Origin: Acanthopleura granulata
Lineage: Eukaryota; Mollusca; Polyplacophora; Chitonida; Chitonidae
NCBI GenBank assembly: GCA_016165875.1
Contig: JABBOT010000005.1
Coordinates: 2,072,692-2,136,691 of the forward strand
Length of the DNA: 64,000 nt
Reading direction: 5' to 3'
The first letter of the stretch is position 1. Each line of letters opens with the position of its first letter. The notes beneath the pieces are model-generated. The model made no database searches. It had not been told where the DNA came from and saw only the letters and a program-made list of their open reading frames with translations. Made by a program: the position numbers and the translations under genes. Shown one piece after another: positions 54,865-64,000 of the stretch.

Positions 54865-54999
54865 TACAATTTGCCACTAATAAGGCCATTAGAGAAAGCC
54901 GATACCGGCATCGTAAAATTACCTTGATGGCATATCGCACTCTGCCTCAGACCGGTTAGCTGCATAGATTGGGAAATCACTGGCCTGAAAGAACAATAC

Positions 55000-55930
55000 G
55001 AACTTGTTAGCCTGCTTGGATTACTTTAGTGACTGTGCTGTATAAAGGGTATTTTATAACTCACGTCGGTTGGAAACCACAAAGGTGTTTCGACAGCATT
55101 GTCAGCAAGATACAATGCACTTCTCTGGCTTGAAATCCTAAACAGCAACACATGGGTTTGTCTTAAGTTTTCTGCGTATTGATCCCTAGCCTTCATCTTT
55201 AACACTCAAATCTGATATGTAATTACCTTAAACCACACATAAAATCAGAAAAAAGTATGACTTCATCACAAATTTTTTCAAGAAAATGCTTCTGAATCTC
55301 AAAATAAAGGCACTTCGCCTTGAAACTTTCTTGGAGTTGAAGGTAAAGAAGGAAAGAATGTATTGATGCACAAGCCGTACAACTCTACCACATTACCGTC
55401 GTGAAGCAAATACAGCTTAGGGATAATAGATAAGTGAATAAACCCTAAACTAAGCCAAATAGGGGGAATCTGTCAAACTCACACACCGGAAAGGGGTTAT
55501 AGATATTTGATCTTTTCCTGCTTTCAGAGGGGTCATCCTTTTAAGATACGGAGAGAACCGTAATACTTTTTTGTTATTCTTAATTCATCATAATCACTGA
55601 CACATGTATTGTATCCTTCGTCGAGGAACCCACCCTATGCTGCTCAGTGTGAGAATGAATCTGTGGCACGCACTTATTAGAAATGAGTTACCACAGACTA
55701 AAACCTTTAGTCTGAACGAAGAGCAGTTGTAAAAGTATTTTCCATTAAATTTGTTCGCCGAAGAATCATGCTTGCAGACTGAGAATGTATCCAAACGTCA
55801 ACTTTGGGCGATTTTCTGGAATTATAAATGAAGCAGGTAAGACAAGACCGCACAACAAAGGGTGTTTCTCATGGCGACCTATAGTAGAATGCCAGTGAGG
55901 ATGTCGGCTGCTACGAAGCGAGTAGCGCAT
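55000..55930. other. Unrecognised stretch
   Basis: No open frame, repeat or RNA gene that I can support. A 66-codon minus frame at 55,594-55,794 has no motif. Confidence 0.4.
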
Positions 55931-55942
55931 TCAAGCGAGTAG

Positions 55943-56224
55943 TTATTGACAAATTAGATATGTTCCATAAAGCAAGGTCATCCTCCTGTAGAACGACTCG
56001 AAGCAATCGGTGAAGAACTGAGGGAATCCATTAGACCAGAAGAGCCTAGACTCAAGCCAGTTCATCTTGTTGCACACTTCGCATGGTGCGGTTTGTGGGA
56101 AAAGCGAGAAGATAACGGGCCTATCAAGATGGTCGTTTTGTTTCTTCATGTTCATTGAGGGATTTTCAAAGATGGGCAACGTGTTTACGTTGTTTTTGCC
56201 GTCGTCCCTGGATTCGCTGTTCAT
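55943..56224 (-). CDS. Candidate small ORF or first exon, 93 codons (unidentified)
   Basis: The minus frame starts at ATG (56,222-56,224), with an in-frame stop just upstream, and ends at TAA. The protein is polar with two Cys close together (PCEVCNKMNWLES) and aromatic-rich near the end (SNGFPQFFTDCFESFYRR). Codon use is more regular than in neighbouring random frames (AAC, GTA, CCC, ATC, CTC). There is no signal peptide or membrane segment. It could be a first exon of a longer gene or a short independent gene. I do not recognise it. Confidence 0.35.
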   Translation of the reverse strand: MNSESRDDGKNNVNTLPIFENPSMNMKKQNDHLDRPVIFSLFPQTAPCEVCNKMNWLESRLFWSNGFPQFFTDCFESFYRRMTLLYGTYLICQ

Positions 56225-56261
56225 ATATCATAAATGATGTACATGTAATGTACAACTCATT

Positions 56262-56410
56262 TCCTAACGAGTCGGTCAGCACTCTAACGCATTGCTGTGA
56301 CCCAGAAGCCTGCATCCAAAGCGGTCAATTCAAGTCCAGCTCATGCTGGCTTCCTCTCCGGTCGTATGTGAGAAAGTTTGCCGGCAACCTGCGGATGGTC
56401 GTGGGTTTAC
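56262..56410 (+). mobile_element. SINE family A, 5' half
   Basis: CGAGTCGGTCAGCACTCTAA, GGTCAATTCAAGTCCAGCTC, ATGCTGGCTTCCTCTCCGGT and GCAACCTGCGGATGGTCGTG follow the head-to-body order of family A. The 3' part is missing after GGGTTTACAC. Confidence 0.75.
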
Positions 56411-56995
56411 ACTTGATCTAGTCCGATTAGCAGTTACTTTTCAGTAGATTCTCGAACAGCAAAAATACACAACACACTTCGAGCCAATGCAATTGGACTC
56501 CAAGTACCTCAGATATATGCGTGTATTAAACGAAATTGTACGCAACATGACTAGGATTGGAATATCGATAAAATACATCTTCTCGATGAGAGGACTCGCG
56601 CTTTAAAATACCTTGTTACGTTATTGCAATGTATTCCATATGTATGTGTAATCTTATTTCCGATGATGACAACCTGCGAGGTGTGCCTATACAAAAGGAA
56701 CTGCTGTAATAGTCTTACACCGTCGTAGTGGAAGTAATTTTTGTTGTTATTTCGCATGAGACTGTAGATGGTGTGCGAGTTATGTTATTTATGTTATACT
56801 TCCGTAAATTTAAGCAAAAATTGTCTTTAATTCTGTCTCCTTCCTTTGATAGGACAGTGTAGATGTTTTGCCTTCAGTTCTACCCAAGCAGGGATTGTCT
56901 ATGAGCTCAACTGCGGAAGTATGTCATTTAAAGAAATAAATGGCCTATGTTACTTGTATTATTGTGATACTCTTCGTTGAACTGAGGGTCATTAA

Positions 56996-57040
56996 AGCCG
57001 TCGTCGTATAAGTGAAATATTCTGGAGCACGGCGTTAGAG
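56996..57040 (+). mobile_element. SINE family A, short 3' fragment
   Basis: GCCGTCGTCGTATAAGTGAA and ATATTCTGGAGCACGGCGTT match the 3' portion of the family; no tail follows. Confidence 0.6.
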
Positions 57041-57049
57041 GCTCTGGTA

Positions 57050-59230
57050 TTTGCCACCGGTGATTTGAAGTGTATTGATATGAATGGGTATCTTTTGAAT
57101 AAGCTTTTCCTGCGCTTTAATTTGGATATCTCCTGCTATATACGCCGTCACAGGTGCTCCAGGATGATGTCTTCCCATGGATCAATTTGCTGTGCATTAT
57201 ATCGAAAACTTAACGTCCATCTCTTTGTCCACCAGTGTAAATCGGTTTTCTGGCTTAATTACACCGCTGAGAAACAACTCTGCTCTCCAGTTTTCTTTTA
57301 CACAAAATTGTTCCCGCATAGACTGGTAAGTGTCTCAGATATAGCTACCTACAGGCAGAACACAAAAATGCTACGATTTAAGCCTAGTCAAATGGCTACG
57401 TGTAAAGGCATCTGTGTTTTTTTTCTTTGTTTGTTTTTTTTTATTTGTTTGTTTTTTAGTGTGAATTTGAGTGATTTCATTGGAGAACTACAATTTGCCA
57501 AGTTTTAACACGTTTTCACTATGATGTGATGCAGAACTATCCTCAATGTGACCTATGTGGTATAGGGGCATAAACTTTGAAACGTTAACTAATTCCATTG
57601 TGAAATCAGGAATAACGGACAAAAAATCGCCGGGATTCTGTTAACAATAAACTAGTATACATGGTACAGAAGCTCTATGCTTTTAAACACAAACCTGCAG
57701 TTCAATTCACAATGCACAGGTGTAACAGCCCCACAAGCAGCAGATGCTCTAGGTTTTCCCATTCGCAATATTCCACATCAGATGACATTTAAATGACGAC
57801 ATAAATTTGGCCTCGTGACAAGATAAACTACTGCAGCACACGCAAAATCTGTTCCATTTCGTAACCCTCTGAACAAAATCTGTGTACATGTGTTACCTTA
57901 TAGGAGGTATGTCGTAGTCATAGAGAGCGCCTGACACCCGATGCACACACACGTTCCTGCAACATTCATCGAATTTTTTAGAAAAAATTTGATTTTTCGA
58001 GAGCTGGCGAATGTCGTATCTCAGCACTTTCCATATCAGACTTGCAGACCAATTCCTTGCGTTTGAAGATCTGTTTAGGCCTCAGGTCACTTTGGGCCTT
58101 CAGATACGTTATGTATCTCAAACATTAGCCGCATTTTAGAGAATATACTTGTGTATTTACACAGAACAAAAAAGCAGACAGAAAAGAAAAACAGTGGCAA
58201 ACAGCGAAATGATCAGAATTTTTACCTTGCTTCTTTATTAAGCAAAGAACAAGTTTTTCTAAACGCGGAAATATTTTTTAGTCTGTGGGTTCAAACTCCC
58301 CCAAGCTCAATGCCGGTACGCCCACTGACAAAAGTTCAATAGATCGAACTTCTCATATTCTGGTGCGGCCGTCAAGGCACACGTAGGTGTGCTTTTGTTT
58401 CAGATTAATGGTGTAATCCAGAGGTGTCTCGCCTATAAGCAATACGATCATTTCTCTGACGGATGAGGGTAGGAAATGAGCTCATCTACTTTATTACTAG
58501 AAGCTACCAACACATAAGTCAGAAGCAAATAACTGGTGTGCAATAAGTCAAAGGAACAAGATATGCTCGTTAATTCGACAGTAATGACGTTCCGGCGTGA
58601 AAAATGATGGTTCCTGCGACTAGCCAAACAAGCCAAGCTGATGGTGTTGGGACAAAGTCACATTACAGCAAGATGGAAATAAAGTGGAATTACACCTCAA
58701 ACCAATCATACAAATCAAGAAATAGGTACGGAAGGACGGTATTAAGTGCCCTCCTGCAAGTCCCACCAAGCACAGCCTTGATCTCCAGGGGTGCGTTGCC
58801 ACTAATAAACCAGACCGAGACAATGCATCTTGTTAGAAAAGGTTAAACGTTTATCTTCCGTCAGAAAACTTGCATGCATTGATTGATGCGAAGTGTTGAA
58901 CTGGTGATATAATCCATTTAGGTTAATATCCGGGACGTATGGGTTTTCCTGATCATCACATAGTTTTCATCATCATGACATCAAAAGCTTAAACTGGAGG
59001 CAAGAAACATTGATTATTCCCAGAAAGCTGGGGATTACTCTCTGATTGTATTCTGGTAGATTTCGAACACAGGTAACGGTATTGCGCCGGAAATGGTCCT
59101 GACTTATATATTCTGACCGGAATTCCCTCTTTTGCTCATTTGACGAAACCATCTTGCCCCGTCGCCTTCCATAGATCAACGCTTCATTAATGAGGTCGAC
59201 AGTTAGACACCAGTTTTTGTTGCGCTGGCT
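57050..59230. other. Unrecognised stretch
   Basis: A 147-codon plus frame at 57,065-57,508 ends in a T-rich low-complexity run that encodes Phe/Leu/Cys. It has an ATG start further in but no identifiable fold. Plus and minus frames at 58,604-58,846 overlap. Nothing can be supported as a gene. Confidence 0.4.
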
Positions 59231-59234
59231 GCCG

Positions 59235-59352
59235 CTTTAAGTCGGGAGGTTTGTTAGGTACCTAGCGAATGGCGGTGGCTTATTCCAATCAGCTCGTCCT
59301 CCCTTATTCATAAACCTGACCTTCGGTTGGAGAAGAGAAATATTCTATAGCC
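59235..59352 (+). mobile_element. Possible degraded SINE related to family A
   Basis: TCGGGAGGTTTGTTAGGTAC, GGCGGTGGCTTATTCCAATC and GAGAAATATTCTATAGCCGG resemble the 3' half of related molluscan SINEs in order, with heavy divergence. Confidence 0.35.
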
Positions 59353-59359
59353 GGGGGTG

Positions 59360-61320
59360 AGCAATAATCAGAACAAGAAACTATCAACGTCCTTTTCCCA
59401 GACAGCCATCCGTAATAGGAAGCCCCAGATTCGAGTGGACGACATTGCTACAAGTTAACAACTCTTCTGTTACGGTTAAATAAGTTCACAACGTACGGGT
59501 TATGTTGCAATATTTTCACACAAAGACAACAATATAATTCGCCTTGTCTTTAACAATGTCTTTAATATTTCATTGTTAAAAAGTCACGGTATTCTGATGA
59601 TATTAAATATTACCCAAGGTATTCAAATTCCCCAGGAAAACTAAATACTTAAGTACTGAGTTTTGCTTTGCTCCAGTAGTTCACCGTTCTGCCATGTGCG
59701 CTGTTTGCTGTTCTGTCTTTCCTGAAGTGAGAACATGGCACCAGTTTCTAACCAAGAGAGATAAATCAGCAGATGATGTCTATTAAATAAAACCGGTTTG
59801 TTTTCCAGTCGTGCTTAATGAATAAGAAATGTTACATGTTTCGCTCCAAGAAGGATTTATCAAGAGAATAAACCTTAATGATCAATTAAGCATTGGTCAG
59901 CTAAAATTCTAAAGTTCCCATAAAAACAATAAAAAAAATTATATGACGAAAATTCGTTGACAATGAAGCATTAAAAGCACCAAACGAGAACAAAGGCCAA
60001 TTCTGGACACGTTTGGTCTGCCCCTTTCGATTAGTGTCATCTGGAACCAGGTGATCACATTATTTACAGACGTGACATTTTTTGACGTGCAGAACCATCA
60101 TAGATCATAGATTTATCGCCTTATCTAACCTTATATCTTGTATGCTTGCTGCTAAGTATGTGGACATTTGAACACACTTAACGAGAGATACCTTTACCTA
60201 GATGTGCTGGCTTGTCAAAAAGCAACTCGAAATAAAAGCTAATGACTGAAAAAACAAGTCCAAGTCAAGGATAAAACACAGACCATAAGGCATAGTGAAT
60301 TATTTCTTCAGGTGAATTGATTTACCGGCACAGTACAATCATTAGGACTATTGTCTATAACAATCACAATAAAAAGCCGTCACAGAAGTAAAAATGTTAG
60401 CTCGCGGTACTTCAATGGAAATTTGTAAGTATGTACCTTAGTCATCTAGGGCAGTTCTTCGAATTGAATTCACTTTGGCATACGTTTTTGTGCCTTTACT
60501 CGTTGACATAACACGGCATAGCGGGATGGGCTAAGGCAGTTAAACTATGGAAAACGTAATTTGTATTGTTGGCGACAACGACGATTTTCCTTTTGTTTGT
60601 TCAATTACGCCTACACTACAGTGCGAAGGCATGAACCCTGCTACTTTACGATGCATTGAAACGATGTAATGGAGCCATACGATTACGATAAAACAAGAAG
60701 ATGATGGGACAGTGGCTTCAAAATGTCATTGTCTTTTGTTTTCCTCTTTTCAGCAATAATATATTAGGCTGCTAGGATTCAACGTTCCTCTAATTCCAAA
60801 AACATTTAAACCATTGTATGTAAACTAGATGACTGACGCAATAAAGAAAGTTTTTGCTTGAATATTGCAAATTTAATGTCACTGAGCTTACTCTAAAGAA
60901 ATATAACTGGGCCATTATATATAATTGCCATTCGTATACACGCCGTCAACCAAACTGGGGATTCTTGGTCAATAGTCCTAAGACTAGCATCCAAAACTGC
61001 GCCTAGTACAAACCACCAAAGAACTCCTAAAATATATAAAGTAAAAAACTATAATGGATTCATTCCAAAAGAATCAGTTTTCGGTGATAACTGTCGTATT
61101 GAATGTTCTTGGTGGTTAAATAAACTCGGTAATCAAATCATGTGCCACGATCATTTATATGTTGCTAATATGACATTATGTACCGGAGTCGTTCGATGAG
61201 TGTTGAAGGGAAAACTTTGTGGGTTACTGTTGTGATATGTTACAATGTAATCAGCCAAAATAGAAACGCAACACGTTTGACGGCTTATTTCTTGTACGCA
61301 AATTCAAGTAAACAACCAAT
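59360..61320. other. Unrecognised AT-rich stretch
   Basis: No open frames of note, no repeats and no RNA genes that I can see. Confidence 0.45.
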
Positions 61321-61328
61321 AATTATGT

Positions 61329-61512
61329 CTGATTTATTTATTTATTTGATAAAAGTTTTACGCGGTGCTCAATAATATTTCACTTCATTTAACGGCGGCC
61401 AGTATTACAGTGGGCGAAACCAAGGGCAGAGCCCGGAAGAATTCCACGACCATCAGTACTTTGCTGGAGTACCTTTCCATCTATGACGGGATAGGATTCC
61501 AGCATGAAAATT
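61329..61512 (-). mobile_element. SINE family A, 3' half
   Basis: GATTTATTTATTTATTTGAT, AAGTTTTACGCGGTGCTCAA, AACGGCGGCCAGTATTACAG, GGCAGAGCCCGGA and CACGACCATCAGTACTTTGC, then fading. Minus orientation. Confidence 0.8.
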
Positions 61513-61569
61513 GTATATCTAAATAAAGAACAACACATGTAGAGTCAAATCTGATAGTTTGAACACTCT

Positions 61570-62345
61570 ACCAGCCGACTAGGTGTACGCCAGATGATGA
61601 AGCATAACAACCCCGGTGTTGTTATGCTTCATACAGCGCATGCAATTGAGTAGAGTGTCAATCCTCTCCTGAATCCTCTCTGGCACTCTCTCCTCACCTG
61701 CATAAGTCTGTGAGAGGCGTGGAGTCGTGTGGCCTCTTTGACCCAGGGTGTTCCTGAAATGGTCCATGGGAAACAATCCCGGGGACTATAGAAGCCAGGG
61801 AGGTACCCGCATGCCCACAGCACGCAGATACGGTTGGGTGACTTTCGTAACGGACAATTTGCTGCACGGACAACACGTTTCTCTGGGGACTGCAGGGTGT
61901 AGTACCTCGTCCTCCTAGCGGCGAGCAGGGGTCACCTTAGTGACTGGTTTACCGATTGCAGTGAAACAGCTCGGCGACGTTCATCCAGAATCGAACCACG
62001 GTATTGTCTTCGATTTCGAAATTCGAAGTTCCGCAGCCGATTTCGGACGGTTTGTGCCGATACCGCGGGAATTGTGGCGGCCTAGGGTAGCACCTGTCTG
62101 CGGTAGCATCATCATTGCGGAGGGACGGAAAACCATCGCACAGCTGCTAATGGCAAATGTGCCTGTCCTGCTTTGAGGTCTGATCAGTACGCCCTGATCG
62201 TGAGCGGTCATACCCAGCCGCACGCTCTTCAAAACGAGTTCTTAAACGTGTAATCGTCGATCGAGGCTCACCATATTGAATGGCTACCTGACTGCAGCTC
62301 AAACCCTTACTAAGCCCCCTTACCGCTGGACTTTGTTGAGCCGTA
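61570..62345 (-). pseudogene. Tc1/mariner transposase pseudogene
   Basis: The minus strand shows a helix-turn-helix N-terminal part near 62,180-62,290 (EPRSTITRLRTRFEERA, then YDRSRSGRT, QDRHIC). A middle part follows near 61,940-62,050, and then the C-terminal catalytic end FPMDHFRNTLGQRGHT and YAGEERVPERIQERIDTLLN. Its PMDHFRNTLG corresponds to the NPIEHxWDxLG of mariner-like enzymes, with the catalytic residue Asp where Glu/Asp is expected. Most of the central DDE core seems deleted. Stops and shifts are common. A small hairpin (ATGAAGCATAACAAC and its complement, 61,599-61,635) lies at its end. Terminal repeats were not found with confidence. Confidence 0.65.
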
Positions 62346-62540
62346 GCATTCTAGATGACGATATCAGTGTCAGATATGTGGCGTCTTACCCCAACAAGCT
62401 ATAACTCTCAAACGGACTGGCTCTTATTCAGGGGAACTAACAGTAAATTTAAGTTTCGCTTAAATCACATGACCTCAACCGAGATCGATTGAAGGTTGCT
62501 GTTCACCACTGACCATGGAAATCAAGTCGATTGTCCTTTG

Positions 62541-62822
62541 CTACTTTCTGAAATCGGCATGAAATCCGTTTACGAATCGTTGAATTATAACTACTTCAAC
62601 TATGTTGCATTTCTTTTCTTGTACCGTATACGTTATTCCAAGTGAGGCATCCGGTGTTCTTGTAATCTTGTTTGTCAACTCATTAAAACCAGTCCAATGA
62701 TTGATGATATATATAGTAAAATCCGCTCTCGTGTGGGAGATTTTTCTGTACGACTTAGTAACACTATCTTCATAATATTCCATATTTAATTCAACCGTGG
62801 TGTTCTTTGTTCTCTGATCCAT
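62541..62822 (-). CDS. Candidate small ORF, 93 codons (unidentified)
   Basis: The minus frame from ATG (62,820-62,822) to TAG at 62,541 reads as a polar protein (MDQRTKNTTVELNMEYYEDS, then INHWTGFNELTNKITRTP, then YTVQEKKCNIVEVVII). There is no motif, signal peptide or membrane segment. It lies just outside the Tc1 remnant on the same strand. It could be chance in AT-rich DNA. Confidence 0.3.
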   Translation of the reverse strand: MDQRTKNTTVELNMEYYEDSVTKSYRKISHTRADFTIYIINHWTGFNELTNKITRTPDASLGITYTVQEKKCNIVEVVIIQRFVNGFHADFRK

Positions 62823-62829
62823 TACAACG

Positions 62830-63860
62830 GCTTCAGCTTTTACCCTAGACCTGTGGAAATCTTGCCAAAATAGAAGGGCTTTCCGGACACAACATGCTGT
62901 AATTATACAAACGACATAATGACGATCATCCGATACCTGTCAATACGCTTTCCTTACACTGGTCGTCAGTGTTGCGTATGAAAAGAACTGTCACATCATT
63001 GCTTTTTTATGACGGAGATAAGGTCATGCTGCGCACACAGAGCAGGATTATATGTTTTTATAAACCCTACATTAACCTTAAACGGACAACATGGGCTTTT
63101 CTTTGTGGAGAATCATTAGCCTGTATTACTCTGCGCATGGGACAAAGGCAAGATCGTCTCTTTAAGATTTTGTGATAATGGGTAACAAATGAAAGGATTT
63201 AACGCATGACAGAATTTTAAATATATTTTAGGCAATTTGTGGCTCTTTCAGTTTCCTTATCTGCTTAATGAGAAGGCTAAATTATCTTTCAGATTTAAAC
63301 TTTTTAAAATCAGGGCTGGAAATTAGTGTGTCCAAAACACTAGATTGGTTCCATGACAGCCAGTGAAAGACGTCCCATAACAAAATGCCATGTGGACTGT
63401 CAAGCTTGTCACCATTTTAAAAATACAATTTAGGAAAATGTGAATGGAAAATACAGTGATTGAAATTAGAAAAACCTACAGCACATATCGCACTGGTAAA
63501 ATTTATTATTTTAGGTAGAATAACTTTATTAAAATGCTACAGTGGAAAAATATCCCTTACATGCAACTGAGAGGAGAATGCTCCGTTCTGTGAATTTGGT
63601 CTGTATGTATAAGAGTTATGTTTACAAACCAACCATCATCTTTACTTAAGTCCAAAGTAACACGTTTCTCCATGAAAGCTGCCATAATTAACCAACTCAT
63701 TGAGGTTTCTTTTATTATATGTATAGAGTTAGGATCGAGTCAAATATGGCAGTTCCCACTGATTGTTGCTAATTTGGACATTTCTACATCTGGACATGTT
63801 TCACTTGACCACCGTCGCGTAATTAAAATCATGCTGATCGAAGAAATCAATAAATAAACC
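62830..63860. other. Unrecognised stretch
   Basis: Plus frames at 62,969-63,175 and 63,618-63,857 have no recognisable feature. No repeats. Confidence 0.4.
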
Positions 63861-63863
63861 GTC

Positions 63864-64000
63864 ACCTCCGTGGCCGAGGGTGTCAGCGCTCCAGTGCAAC
63901 GTGAAAACTCAAGTGCCTCTAGAGTTCAAGGTCACGCTGGCTTTCTCTCGTCATACGTGGGAAGTTCCGCCAGCAACTCGCGCATGGTCGGGTTTAACCT
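63864..64000 (+). mobile_element. SINE family A, 5' half, cut by the window edge
   Basis: GTCACCTCCGTGGCCGAGGG (head), GAGTTCAAGGTCACGCTGGC (B box and on), TCGTCATACGTGGGAAGTTC and GCAACTCGCGCATGGTCGGG. The 3' half lies beyond the window. Confidence 0.75.

Noticed and set aside
57065..57508. 147-codon plus ORF as a membrane protein
   Set aside because: Its hydrophobic end is a T-rich low-complexity run; no family resemblance and irregular codon use.

Overview
The window looks like intron- and repeat-rich, AT-rich animal nuclear DNA, most probably from a mollusc. The main reason is a tRNA-headed SINE with a TTTATTTATTTGATTGG...TTTTACGC end. I count about fifteen full or partial copies of it on both strands. 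A second tRNA-derived SINE of a kind I know from molluscan genomes is at 655-945. There is no bacterial gene organisation, no rRNA, no convincing functional tRNA gene and no CRISPR array. Species and chromosome cannot be told from the sequence.

Layout. 0-0.5 kb: a degenerate 15-bp minisatellite. 0.65-0.95 kb: SINE. 2.5-9.5 kb: a scrambled Ty3/gypsy LTR retrotransposon on the minus strand (RT at 8.5-9.5, RNase H at 5.9-6.2, integrase at 4.7-5.6), with two ~1.1 kb direct repeats (2.5-3.9 and 7.05-8.19) that behave like LTRs. 11.4-11.6 kb: a promoter-like patch. 11.9-14.45 kb: SINE head, Tc1-like transposase scrap, and the 3' half of a non-LTR retrotransposon with RNase H and a CATT tail. 14.8-18.3 kb: tandem repeats, a foldback MITE and a diverged duplication. 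19-43 kb: mostly unrecognised non-coding DNA with SINE fragments and a few exon-like segments. 61.6-62.35 kb: degenerate Tc1/mariner transposase.

The standout is 43,344-53,882: a ~10.5 kb, comparatively GC-rich block bounded by diverged terminal inverted repeats and filled with broken virus-like genes. On the plus strand, left to right: a small Cys-rich zinc-ribbon-like protein, a family-B-like DNA polymerase remnant, an SF1 helicase and an HNH nuclease domain. On the minus strand: an unknown C-terminus, a membrane-type conserved protein, an A32/FtsK-type packaging ATPase and a double-jelly-roll-type major capsid candidate. Further right: a plus-strand coiled-coil/transmembrane protein, a minus-strand candidate minor capsid protein, an intact 176-codon plus-strand ORF, and a plus-strand membrane/coiled-coil gene. 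No retroviral-type integrase was found. I read it as a decayed endogenous DNA virus or Polinton-like element whose replication module (polymerase + SF1 helicase + HNH) differs from a textbook Polinton. The convergent replication and capsid modules meet at a (TA)21 tract beside a perfect 33-bp hairpin.

Host genes are scarce. The best exon candidates are 32,440-32,575 (+), 41,269-41,392 (-) and 41,724-41,978 (-); all are unidentified. Almost all other open frames look like chance. Frameshifts and stops in the mobile elements indicate old, inactive copies.
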